This document shows, in pieces, positions 1 through 8,089 of a stretch of DNA of 13,985 nt. Position 1 is the stretch's first letter; the number at the start of each line of letters is the position of its first letter. The position numbers and the translations under genes are program-made. This stretch comes from JBMTVN01 sp046047235. Its GTDB lineage: Bacteria; Verrucomicrobiota; Verrucomicrobiia; Limisphaerales; JAHDYP01. The stretch lies in contig JBJOII010000115.1 of NCBI GenBank assembly GCA_046047235.1, positions 1 to 13,985 on the forward strand, read 5' to 3'. The notes below the pieces were generated by a model. The model was not told the DNA's origin, ran no database searches, and saw nothing but the letters and a program-made list of their open reading frames with translations.

Positions 1-428
1 GAACTGTCCACCTGCGCCAACAACGTCGTCGGCACCTGCACCAACGCCAACCCACGCAAATACGTCGCCGCAATAAATCCCGCCAAATCCCCCACCACAC
101 CCCCACCCAACGCCACCACAAACGAACGCCGCTCCAACCGCTCCGCCGCCAACCGGTCATAACACAAACCTGCCTGCCGCACCGACTTCGCCCGCTCCCC
201 CGCCAGCACCGTGATCATCACCGGCTCAAACCCCGCTCCCCGCAACGACTCCATCGCCGCCTCCCCATGCAACGGCCCCACATTGCTGTCGGTCACCACC
301 ACACACCGCCCCCGTAAACCCGCCTTCCGGCAAGCCGCCCCCAGCCCCGCCAACAATCCCTGCCCCACCAAAATGTCATAACTGCGCTCACCGAGCGCGA
401 CTCGAACCTTGCGCATGCCCGCCAGCAT
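1..428 (-). CDS. aroB: 3-dehydroquinate synthase, N-terminal part (cut by window edge)
   Basis: Converts DAHP to 3-dehydroquinate, the second step of the shikimate pathway, in the cytoplasm using NAD and a divalent metal. Only the first 142 codons lie in the window; the gene runs off the left edge. Visible family signatures are TDSNV (46-50), AGERAKS (76-82, the usual GExxK element), the glycine-rich NAD-binding stretch GGGVVGDLAGF (108-118) and PTTLLAQVDS (133-142), where the family continues with the SVGGK segment. The start could be ATG at 428 (reads MLAGMRKV), with a run of six G five bases upstream, or ATG at 416 (reads MRKVRVALGERSYDI); both fit family N-termini. It is divergent from the sensor kinase with 144 bp between them, in which I could not identify a convincing promoter. 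The metal and substrate residues of the C-terminal half cannot be assessed. Confidence 0.93.
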   Translation of the reverse strand, partial: MLAGMRKVRVALGERSYDILVGQGLLAGLGAACRKAGLRGRCVVVTDSNVGPLHGEAAMESLRGAGFEPVMITVLAGERAKSVRQAGLCYDRLAAERLERRSFVVALGGGVVGDLAGFIAATYLRGLALVQVPTTLLAQVDS

Positions 429-572
429 AGGCACCCCCCACCCAACTCCACAAGGGACAACACCACCCTTGCCCCACTAACCACAGCACACCGCTACCCC
501 CCCCGCCGCAGACTAGACGGAACCCCACAAGCCCCCTACCCTCCACCCAACCAGTCGTAACCCTACTCCAGC

Positions 573-3500
573 ATGAACGCCTCCTCCAAAATCGCCTTCC
601 ACCGCAGCCTGCGCGGCCGCCTCGTCCTCTTCGTCTTCGTCCCCACGCTCATCGTCTTCAGCAGCCTCATCGTCACCCGCGCCCTCAATACGCTCAAAAC
701 CATGGAAGCCCAAGCCGAGGAATCCATGGCCCACCTCGCCGAACAGGTCGCCGCCGAAATCGAACGCGGTAACACCCGAGCCGTCCTCACCGCCCAAACC
801 ATGGCCTTCGCCGCCGAAGAAGGCCTCTTCGGAAAACGCCTCGAATCCAGCCTCTACGCCCGCAGAATCCTCGAACAATTCCCCGAATTCACCGGTGCCT
901 ACTTCGGCTATGAACCCAACGCCGACGGACAGGACCCCCTCTACACCAACTCCCCAGCCGCTACCCAAATCGGCAATGCCTTCACCCCCGAAGGCCGCTT
1001 CATTCCCTACTGGTTCCGCGATGCCGAGGATAACCAAAGCATCCAGCTCCAACCCCTCGTCGACATGGAAACCAGCCTCTACTATGACGGCTGCCGCCAA
1101 CGCTTCCTCTCCAATAATCAACCCCTCCCCATGGTCACGGAGCCCTACGTCTACGAAGGCAAAATGATCGTGGAACAAACCTACCCCATCCTCCACCAAG
1201 GCCAGTTCGCCGGCGTCGCGGGCGTCGACCGCGCCCTCAGCGATATCGGCCTGTTCCTCCAAAACATCAAACAGCGGGAAAATATCGACGTCTTCCTCAT
1301 CAGTAACCAGGGCAAGTTCATCGCCTCCACACTCCCCGAACTCAACCTCCGCACCAAAGCCATCCAGGACACCCCCTACAAAGACCTCTTCGAACCCTTC
1401 TACCAAAACCGCCAATCCCAAATCTTCGCCGCTTGGAATGACCCCTTCACGGATACACCCCACTTCTACGCCACCTGCGAAGTCCCCACCGGAAACTGGC
1501 TCGTCGTACTCCGCGAAGCCGAAGACGATGTCCTGGGTGAAGTTCGCAACCACATCATTACCTCGGCCGCAGGCGCTCTCGGTGCCCTTGTGCTACTCAT
1601 CAGCTACGGCTGGTGGATGATCGCCGGCGCCGGCAAACGCATCACCGCCGCCATGGCCACCGCCGATGCCATGGCCTCCGGACAACTCTCGCTCCCCAAC
1701 TCAGATACCTCCTCCGCACGCGACGAAATCAACTCCATGTTCGGCAGCTTCAACCGTATGGTCGATTCCTTCCGCCAAGTCACCGAGGTCTGTAAAGCCA
1801 TCGCCGAAGGCGATTACAGCCGCCGCGTCCATAAACGCGGCGACCACGACTCCCTCGCCGATGCCATCAACCTCATGGCCACCCGCCGCCAGGCCGCCGA
1901 GGAAGAAGTCAAATCCTACACCGCTGAACTCGAATCCCGCACCAAGGAACTCGAAACGCTCTCTTCCGACGCCCAACAACGCGCCCAAATCGAATCCAGC
2001 CTCGCCGACCTCAACGCCTCACTCCAAGGCAGCCTCACCCCAGCCGAGGTCGCCTCCCGGGGCCTCCACGCCGTGACCAGTTTCCTACAAGCCCCCATGG
2101 GCGCCATGTTCGTCCTGCTCCCCGACGAACAACTCCACCAGCTCGCCTCCTTCGCTTACCCCGCCAATGGCCAACACACTCAACCCCGCCAACCCGGCGA
2201 AGGCTTCATCGGCGCCGCCGCCCAATCCCGCCAACCCATCCTCGCCGAACCCGGCCAGGAACGCATGCGCATCCAGTTCGGCTTCGGCGATATCGCCCCT
2301 TCCCATATCCTCGCCTATCCCCTCACCCTCCAAAACACCACCGCCGGCGTCGCCGAAATCGCCCTCCTCCAACCCCTCTCCAAAACCCAGGAACAATGGC
2401 TCGAAAAGGCCGCCCAGACGCTCGCCAACGCCCTCCGGTTCGCCATCGAATCCGAAGAACGCCACGAAGCCGAAGAACGCAACCGGCTCCTCCTCGAATC
2501 CACCGCCGAAGGCATCTACGGCGTCGATACCCGCGGCCACATCACCTTCATCAATCCCTCAGCCTGCCGCATGCTCGGTTACGAACCAGCCGAACTCGTC
2601 GGCCAACCATCCCACGACCTCCTCCACCACCACCACGCCGACGGACAACCCTACCCCATCGAGGATTGCCCCATGTTCGCCGCCTATACCCAGGGCAAAG
2701 CCAGTCGCATCGATAATGAAGTCCTCTTCCGTAAAGACGGCTCCAGCCTCCCCGTCGAATACGGCGCCACCCCCACCATAGAAAATCAACAGATCACCGG
2801 CGCTGTCATCAGCTTCACGGATATCACCGAACGACGCGCCGCCCAGCAGGAACTCCAGCAGGCAAAAACCAAGGCCGAGGAAGCCACCGCCATGAAATCC
2901 ATGTTCCTCGCCAATATGAGCCACGAAATCCGCACCCCCATGAACGCCATCATCGGCCTGGCTCACCTCGCCCTCAAAACTGAACTCACCCCCAAACAAC
3001 ACGACTACATCCATAAGGTCCATACCGCCGGCACCTCCCTCCTCAGCATCATCAACGACATCCTCGACGTCTCCAAAATCGAAGCCGGTAAACTCGATAT
3101 AGAAAACATCGACTTCCAACTCGACCAGGTCATCCACTCCGTCACCACGGTCACCGCCCAGAAAGCCCACGAAAAGGGCCTTGAGTTCCTCATCGAAGTC
3201 CCGCCCGATGTCCCCCAAAACCTCCGCGGCGACCCCCTTCGCCTCGGCCAGATCATCACCAACCTCGTCAATAACGCCATCAAGTTCACCGAGAAAGGCG
3301 AGGTCCGCGTCACAACCAAACTGCTCGAACATTCCGATTCCTCCATCCAACTCGAATTCACGATCTCCGACTCCGGCATCGGCATGACCCCGGAACAAGC
3401 CGCCCGCCTGTTCCAACCCTTCACCCAGGCCGACATGTCCACCACCCGGAAACACGGCGGCACCGGCCTTGGCCTCACCATCTCCAAACGCCTCGTCGAA

Positions 3501-5099
3501 CTCATGCATGGCCGCATCTGGCTCGAAAGTGAACCCGGTAAAGGCAGCCGCTTCTACTTCATCATCCACCTCCAGCCCGGCTCGGAAAAACCCGCCCGCA
3601 TCTTCCCGCCGGAACTCCAAAACCTCCGCGCCCTCGTCGTCGACGACAACCCCGCCGCCCGCGAAATCCTCCTCAGCTCCCTGGGCAGCATCACCGCCAA
3701 AGTCCACGCCGTCTCCTCCGCCCGCGAAGCCTTCGCCGCACTCCACGAAAGGGATGCCACGGAACCGTACCAAGTGGTCTTCATGGATTGGCGCATGCCC
3801 GAAATCGACGGTCTCCAGGCCACCCGCCAAATCAAAAACGACCCCAACCTCAAACACATCCCCTCCGTCATCATGGTCACCGCCTTCGGACGCGAAGAAG
3901 TCCGCTCCGAAGCCGAAGCCCTTCACGTCGATGGCTTCCTCATGAAGCCCGTCACCCAATCCATGCTGGTCGATAGCCTCGTCAATATCTTCGGCCAGTC
4001 CAACGGCAACGACCGAAAAGCCGCCCAGCCAGATGAACACGCCAACCTCCTCCAGGGCGCCCGTATCCTCCTCACGGAAGATAACGAAATCAACCAGCAG
4101 ATCGCCTGCGAACTCCTTCAGGGCGCCGGCGCCACGGTCACGGTCGCCAATAACGGCCTCGAAGCGGTCGAAGCCCTCCAACCCAATCCACCCCCCTTCG
4201 ACCTCGTCCTCATGGACCTCCAAATGCCCAAAATGGACGGCTACCAGGCCACTGCCAAAATCCGCTCGGAACAACGCCTACAAAACCTCCCGGTCATCGC
4301 CATGACCGCCCACGCCACCACGGAAGAACGCGACCGCTGCATCGCCGCCGGCATGAACGACCACATCGCCAAACCCATCAACCCGGATGCCATGTTCGCC
4401 ACCATAGGACGCTACTTCAAACCCACCACCCAGACACCCAAACCCGAAGCACAAAAACCCGCCCCGCCAACTCCCGCCAACTCCGACCTGCCCGCCGCCC
4501 CCGGCTTCAACCCCGAGGACGGACTCCGCCGCGTCGGCGGCAACCGAAAGCTCTACCTCAAACTCCTCGGCGAGTTCATCCAGCAACAAGTCGAAGCTCC
4601 CAGCCAGGTCGCCGCCGCCCTCAAGGCCAACGACCTCGAAACCGCCCAGCGCATCGCTCACTCAGTCAAAGGTGTCGCCGGCAATCTCGGCGCCACGGAA
4701 ATCCAAACGCTCGCCGCCGACCTCGAAAATATCCTCCGCCAGCAAGGACCCGGACCGGAAGAAAGCCACGCCCGCGAAAAACTCCTTGCGGCGCTCAACC
4801 AACTCGCCCAACACCTCCAACCCGCCCTGCCCCAATCCTCCCCCACCACACCACCCGCACCCCCCACACCCACAGCTCCCGCCCAGCCCGTCGACCCGGA
4901 GGAACTCGCCAAAATCACCTCGGAACTGCGCGACCTGCTCCAGTCCGATGACCCCCAGTCCGCCTCCTTCCTGGAAACCCACGCCTCCCTCCTCCAACAA
5001 GCCCTGCCCCCTGACCTCTGGCAGACAATCAATGACGCCACCCAAAACTACGACTTCACCGAAGCCCTCTCCGCCCTGGAAAAAGGCCTCAACCCCTAG
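573..5099 (+). CDS. Hybrid sensor histidine kinase: dCache-like, 2 HAMP, GAF, PAS, HisKA/HATPase, 2 REC, HPt
   Basis: A 1508-residue inner-membrane sensor with a complete internal phosphorelay. In order: TM1 (~17-34); a ~290-residue extracytoplasmic Cache-like sensor; TM2 (~327-351); two successive HAMP-like segments (~352-403 and ~404-445, the second with IAEGDYSRRV); a coiled coil (~441-475); GAF (~477-625); PAS/PAC (~637-757, ending in DITERR); HisKA with H784 in SHEIRTPMN; a HATPase with N-box near N897-N901, G1 DSGIG from D933 and G2 GGTGLGL at ~962. REC1 has D1024/D1025, acceptor D1072 and K1125. REC2 has E1169/D1170, acceptor D1215 and K1267. After a proline-rich linker comes an HPt domain with H1363 in AHSVKG. 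A second proline-rich linker leads to a ~69-residue C-terminal tail (1440-1508) I do not recognise. All catalytic residues are present. No good Shine-Dalgarno precedes the ATG. No DNA-binding output regulator lies nearby, so the partner and signal are unknown. Confidence 0.95.
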   Translation: MNASSKIAFHRSLRGRLVLFVFVPTLIVFSSLIVTRALNTLKTMEAQAEESMAHLAEQVAAEIERGNTRAVLTAQTMAFAAEEGLFGKRLESSLYARRILEQFPEFTGAYFGYEPNADGQDPLYTNSPAATQIGNAFTPEGRFIPYWFRDAEDNQSIQLQPLVDMETSLYYDGCRQRFLSNNQPLPMVTEPYVYEGKMIVEQTYPILHQGQFAGVAGVDRALSDIGLFLQNIKQRENIDVFLISNQGKFIASTLPELNLRTKAIQDTPYKDLFEPFYQNRQSQIFAAWNDPFTDTPHFYATCEVPTGNWLVVLREAEDDVLGEVRNHIITSAAGALGALVLLISYGWWMIAGAGKRITAAMATADAMASGQLSLPNSDTSSARDEINSMFGSFNRMVDSFRQVTEVCKAIAEGDYSRRVHKRGDHDSLADAINLMATRRQAAEEEVKSYTAELESRTKELETLSSDAQQRAQIESSLADLNASLQGSLTPAEVASRGLHAVTSFLQAPMGAMFVLLPDEQLHQLASFAYPANGQHTQPRQPGEGFIGAAAQSRQPILAEPGQERMRIQFGFGDIAPSHILAYPLTLQNTTAGVAEIALLQPLSKTQEQWLEKAAQTLANALRFAIESEERHEAEERNRLLLESTAEGIYGVDTRGHITFINPSACRMLGYEPAELVGQPSHDLLHHHHADGQPYPIEDCPMFAAYTQGKASRIDNEVLFRKDGSSLPVEYGATPTIENQQITGAVISFTDITERRAAQQELQQAKTKAEEATAMKSMFLANMSHEIRTPMNAIIGLAHLALKTELTPKQHDYIHKVHTAGTSLLSIINDILDVSKIEAGKLDIENIDFQLDQVIHSVTTVTAQKAHEKGLEFLIEVPPDVPQNLRGDPLRLGQIITNLVNNAIKFTEKGEVRVTTKLLEHSDSSIQLEFTISDSGIGMTPEQAARLFQPFTQADMSTTRKHGGTGLGLTISKRLVELMHGRIWLESEPGKGSRFYFIIHLQPGSEKPARIFPPELQNLRALVVDDNPAAREILLSSLGSITAKVHAVSSAREAFAALHERDATEPYQVVFMDWRMPEIDGLQATRQIKNDPNLKHIPSVIMVTAFGREEVRSEAEALHVDGFLMKPVTQSMLVDSLVNIFGQSNGNDRKAAQPDEHANLLQGARILLTEDNEINQQIACELLQGAGATVTVANNGLEAVEALQPNPPPFDLVLMDLQMPKMDGYQATAKIRSEQRLQNLPVIAMTAHATTEERDRCIAAGMNDHIAKPINPDAMFATIGRYFKPTTQTPKPEAQKPAPPTPANSDLPAAPGFNPEDGLRRVGGNRKLYLKLLGEFIQQQVEAPSQVAAALKANDLETAQRIAHSVKGVAGNLGATEIQTLAADLENILRQQGPGPEESHAREKLLAALNQLAQHLQPALPQSSPTTPPAPPTPTAPAQPVDPEELAKITSELRDLLQSDDPQSASFLETHASLLQQALPPDLWQTINDATQNYDFTEALSALEKGLNP

Positions 5100-5197
5100 C
5101 CCACACAGAAACACCCCCATCACCCACCGGCCGCAAATCAGTCCGATCGGTCAGATCAGACCAACCTCCTCGCCCACCTCCAGCATTCGACTACACC

Positions 5198-6514
5198 TCA
5201 GTCCTCCCGGTCACTCACCCGCCGCACCCAACGCCGCGCCTTCATTTCAAACCGCGGCAAACTGTTCAACGGCACCGGCGTCACGGGAATCCGCAGACTC
5301 AACCGCGATTGCAGCGCCTGCTGCACCCGACCCGCCACCCTCCCCGGCTCCCCCGCCCCGGGCTGAACCTCAATCCGCAAGGATAACTCCGTCCGGCTCG
5401 ACGTGGTAAACACCTCCACCTGATACTCCAATACACCCCCGCACTCCTGCAAAATCCCCTCCAACGCCGCCGGATGCACATTCACCCCCCGCACAATCAC
5501 CATGTCATCCGCCCGCCCCAAAATCCCCCCCTCCAAACCCAATTCCACACTCCCGCATTCGCAAGCCCCCACACCCCCCACACGCCCGAAATACAACGGC
5601 TCCACCACATCCCCCGTCCGATACCGGATCACCGGAGATGCCACCCGACGTAAGGTCGTCAAGACCAGCTCACCCGTCTCACCCTCCCCCACCCTCCCTC
5701 CCGTCTCAGGATTAATCACCTCAGCGTAAAACGACCCCTCCATCACATGCAGCCGACCCGGAACCCGCGGACACTCGTAACTCACCGGCCCCACCTCCGT
5801 CATCCCATGATGATCATACACCCGCGCCCCACCCCATAACCGGCTCAACCGCGCCCGCACCGGCGGCATGCTCCCCCCAGGCTCGCCCGCCACCAGCAAC
5901 CGCTTCACCCGACACCCGCCCATGTCCAACCGCTCCTCCACCGCCACCTCCGCCAACCGGGAAGCATACGTCGGCGTACAGCAAACCACCGTCACCTCGT
6001 TGTCCAAAATCATCCTCAGCCGCGCCGCACTGCTCAACCCACCCCCCGGTAAACATAAACACCCCATCGCCTGCGCCGCCTCAAACGCCATCCAAAAACC
6101 AATGAACGGCCCAAAGGTAAACGCAAACATCACCCGATCCTCCGCCCCAACCCCTGCCGCCCCAAAAACCCGCTGCCAATCCTCTACCATCCCCCCCCAA
6201 CTCTCCGCCGTGTCCAGCCACCGCAACGGACGCCCCGTCGTCCCGCTCGTCTGATGAAACCGCGTATACCTCTCCAATGAATACGTCAGATTCCCCCCAT
6301 ACGGCGGATGCCGCTCCACCTCCGCCACCAGTTCACCCTTCGTCGTAAATGGAAATTGCGCCGAAAACTCAGCCAAACTCCCCACCGCCAAAGGCGCACC
6401 CACCGCCGCTAAACGCCTCGTCTGAAAGCCGTTCGCCGGCCGCACCGCATCCAATAACACCCCCAGCCGCTCCAGCTGAAGCCGCTCCAGTTCCACCCGG
6501 TCTGTAGGCACCAT
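5198..6514 (-). CDS. Phenylacetate-CoA ligase-like (PaaK family) AMP-forming acyl/aryl-CoA ligase
   Basis: A 438-residue member of the ANL superfamily, close to the usual PaaK length of about 430-440. It should adenylate a carboxylic acid with ATP and pass it to CoA or another thiol; the true acid cannot be read from sequence. Numbered from the ATG at 6514, the signatures are the P-loop TSGTTGRP (89-96), YDHHGMTEVGP (233-243), YRTGD (298-302), a CECG pair of cysteines (~318-321) as in other PaaK-type proteins, the hinge LGRADDMVIVRG (~332-343), and K425 in LPRFEMKARR at the position of the catalytic C-terminal lysine. A TTG six bases upstream would also open the frame, but ATG at 6514 has GGAG at 6523-6526, eight bases away, and is preferred. 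The gene is convergent with the sensor kinase (98 bp between stops) and has no paa catabolic genes beside it, so a role in phenylacetate degradation is not supported; aryl or fatty acid activation is equally possible. Confidence 0.88.
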   Translation of the reverse strand: MVPTDRVELERLQLERLGVLLDAVRPANGFQTRRLAAVGAPLAVGSLAEFSAQFPFTTKGELVAEVERHPPYGGNLTYSLERYTRFHQTSGTTGRPLRWLDTAESWGGMVEDWQRVFGAAGVGAEDRVMFAFTFGPFIGFWMAFEAAQAMGCLCLPGGGLSSAARLRMILDNEVTVVCCTPTYASRLAEVAVEERLDMGGCRVKRLLVAGEPGGSMPPVRARLSRLWGGARVYDHHGMTEVGPVSYECPRVPGRLHVMEGSFYAEVINPETGGRVGEGETGELVLTTLRRVASPVIRYRTGDVVEPLYFGRVGGVGACECGSVELGLEGGILGRADDMVIVRGVNVHPAALEGILQECGGVLEYQVEVFTTSSRTELSLRIEVQPGAGEPGRVAGRVQQALQSRLSLRIPVTPVPLNSLPRFEMKARRWVRRVSDRED

Positions 6515-6522
6515 GGTCAAGG

Positions 6523-6526
6523 CTCC
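6523..6526 (-). promoter_or_regulatory. Shine-Dalgarno GGAG of the PaaK-like gene
   Basis: GGAG on the minus strand, eight bases before the ATG at 6514. It decides the start in favour of ATG over the in-frame TTG at 6520, which would leave this element only two bases away. Confidence 0.6.
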
Positions 6527-6543
6527 GAACCCTAATCAACCCC

Positions 6544-6588
6544 CTCTCAAAACAAAAGAAGTCGCCGCAAATATGTTTGCAGCGACTT
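6544..6588 (-). terminator. Intrinsic (Rho-independent) terminator, minus strand
   Basis: Arms at 6559-6571 and 6576-6588 form a 13-bp stem with a single mismatch and a 4-base loop. Read on the minus strand, the stem is followed at once by CTTTTGTTTT, a proper U-rich tract. On the plus strand no T-run follows, so the terminator works for minus-strand transcription. It lies upstream of the PaaK-like gene and so ends a separate transcript coming from higher coordinates, ten bases after the stop codon of the small ORF at 6595-6690. Confidence 0.8.
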
Positions 6589-6594
6589 CCCCCT

Positions 6595-6690
6595 CTACCG
6601 CCTCCCCGGCAACCCAACCAAAAGCCAAAAAGCTGAAGAAAGGCCGCCGACCACGATGACACAAAGCGAGATGCCCAGCTTCAGAATCAA
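6595..6690 (-). CDS. Possible 31-residue single-helix membrane peptide (or 3' end of a small RNA)
   Basis: A short frame directly in front of the terminator. It opens with TTG at 6690 and ends with TAG at 6595-6597. The peptide is one strongly hydrophobic helix (contains LGISLCVIVVGG and AFWLLVG) ending in basic GRR, the pattern of a small bitopic membrane protein with a positive tail. The frame stays open further upstream through residues reading WFPGWTRG until a TAG at 6718-6720. An ATG at 6726 is in the same frame but is separated from the body by that TAG at its third codon. Either the gene starts at TTG, or the original ATG start has been cut off by a nonsense change. The G-rich stretch before TTG is part of a palindrome, so the ribosome site is uncertain. 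I recognise no family. The alternative is a non-coding transcript ending at the same terminator. Confidence 0.33.
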   Translation of the reverse strand: MILKLGISLCVIVVGGLSSAFWLLVGLPGRR

Positions 6691-6691
6691 C

Positions 6692-6709
6692 CCCCGGGTC
6701 CACCCGGGG
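6692..6709. repeat. Perfect inverted repeat CCCCGGGT-CC-ACCCGGGG
   Basis: Two 8-bp arms around a 2-bp centre. It lies just before the TTG start of the possible small peptide. No T-run follows on either strand, so it is not a typical terminator. It could be a protein-binding site or a structure at the ribosome site of the small transcript. Confidence 0.6.
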
Positions 6710-6851
6710 AACCAAAACTAAACCATCTCTATGCCTGTAAACCCCGTATCACCGCAGCCGACGGCCCCGACTAACACACGCTTACATATACGCTGCCTCC
6801 CTGCACTTCCTGCGCGAAGACCCCAAAAATCTCACCCCTCACCCCGCCGCG

Positions 6852-7400
<549 letters not shown>

Positions 7401-7456
7401 CCCCCCCTCTGCCTGCGCTCTTGCGCTCCCAGCGGTTTGCCTCCACTCTACCGCGC

Positions 7457-7612
7457 ATGAAATTTTTTCTAGCTCTCGGCCTCTTGGCGGCCCTCGCCGC
7501 TGTCATGGCCGCCGGCGTGGTCAAACTCATCGACGGTAAACCCCTCCTCCTGCTCGCCACCCTTGCCATCTATTCGCTCTTTTTCTACCGGGTTGGCTGC
7601 ACCGAACATTAA
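7457..7612 (+). CDS. Small two-helix membrane protein of unknown function
   Basis: A 51-residue protein beginning MKFFLALGLLAALAAVMAAG and ending FFYRVGCTEH. Two hydrophobic segments (about 3-21 and 28-44) are separated by a short polar turn containing KLIDGK, so it is most likely a hairpin in the inner membrane. I do not recognise a family. The start is the ATG at 7457; the frame is open far upstream, but that part is repeat sequence. No clear Shine-Dalgarno is seen. Its stop codon overlaps the start of the lipoprotein gene (TAATG, 7610-7614), which argues for translational coupling and supports both being real genes. Confidence 0.65.
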   Translation: MKFFLALGLLAALAAVMAAGVVKLIDGKPLLLLATLAIYSLFFYRVGCTEH

Positions 7613-8082
7613 TGCCGCAGCCCCGGAGGAATAGTCGTCCCAAGCCCATCGCGGCTTGGCTTTCACTTCTACCCTGCCTGTTCCTCACCCACTGCGCCGC
7701 TCCCAGACACCTCGACACCGCCCGCCTCTCTGAGGGCATGACCGCCCCGGAAGTAGAAGCAGTCTGGGGCTCCCCCTCCACCATCCTGGAATATCAGGAC
7801 GACTCCGGCGCCCATACCCGCTGGGAATATCACCGGCGCATCACCCGGGAAAAGCTCTACTGGTCCGTCGAAAACCAGGTCACTCCTTTCGGCATCACTC
7901 CCACCCTCAACCGCCGCGGCATCCCCTACACGACCTCCTACCTCGCAGGCTTCGCCGTCTTCACCGACGACCTCCTCGTCCGCTGGCAAAGCTTCCCTCC
8001 CCCCACTTCCCCACCGCCCTACATCCAGTCCATGCCCGACCCCGATTTCCGCGACGGCACCTCCGCCTTCAGCACGTTCTAA
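7612..8082 (+). CDS. Lipoprotein-like exported protein with SmpA/BamE-like motif
   Basis: A 156-residue protein with a basic N-terminus, a hydrophobic stretch (~13-25) and LFLTHC with Cys28 at the place of a lipobox cysteine. The residue before the cysteine is His, which is unusual for signal peptidase II sites, so lipidation is probable but not certain. Next comes LSEGMTAPEVEAVWGSPSTI (~39-58), which resembles the LxxGMTxxEVxxxWGxP motif of SmpA/OmlA/BamE-like outer-membrane lipoproteins, then a domain rich in aromatic residues and a proline-rich, polar C-terminus. The motif is a resemblance, not proof of a role in the BAM complex. The start overlaps the preceding stop by one base; the dehydrogenase begins 7 bp downstream. 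The three probably form one transcript. Confidence 0.75.
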   Translation: MPQPRRNSRPKPIAAWLSLLPCLFLTHCAAPRHLDTARLSEGMTAPEVEAVWGSPSTILEYQDDSGAHTRWEYHRRITREKLYWSVENQVTPFGITPTLNRRGIPYTTSYLAGFAVFTDDLLVRWQSFPPPTSPPPYIQSMPDPDFRDGTSAFSTF

Positions 8083-8089
8083 CTCCACC

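Noticed and set aside
429..572. Divergent promoters between aroB and the kinase
   Set aside because: No -35/-10 pair with acceptable sequence and spacing on either strand that I could defend by eye.
513..1553. 346-codon antisense frame over the kinase sensor domain
   Set aside because: The same compositional artefact; no recognisable motif and unnatural Gly/Glu richness.
2559..4274. Long 571-codon open frame antisense to the sensor kinase
   Set aside because: It is wholly inside the kinase gene, whose domains are unmistakable. The protein is dominated by Gly, Asp, Glu and Val as expected from antisense reading of C-ending codons.
5100..5197. Bidirectional terminator between the convergent kinase and PaaK-like genes
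   Set aside because: Only a weak GGTC...GACC stem with no T-run on either strand could be found.
6369..6662. 97-codon minus-strand frame spanning the terminator into the PaaK-like gene
   Set aside because: It runs through the intrinsic terminator and overlaps the PaaK-like coding sequence in another frame.
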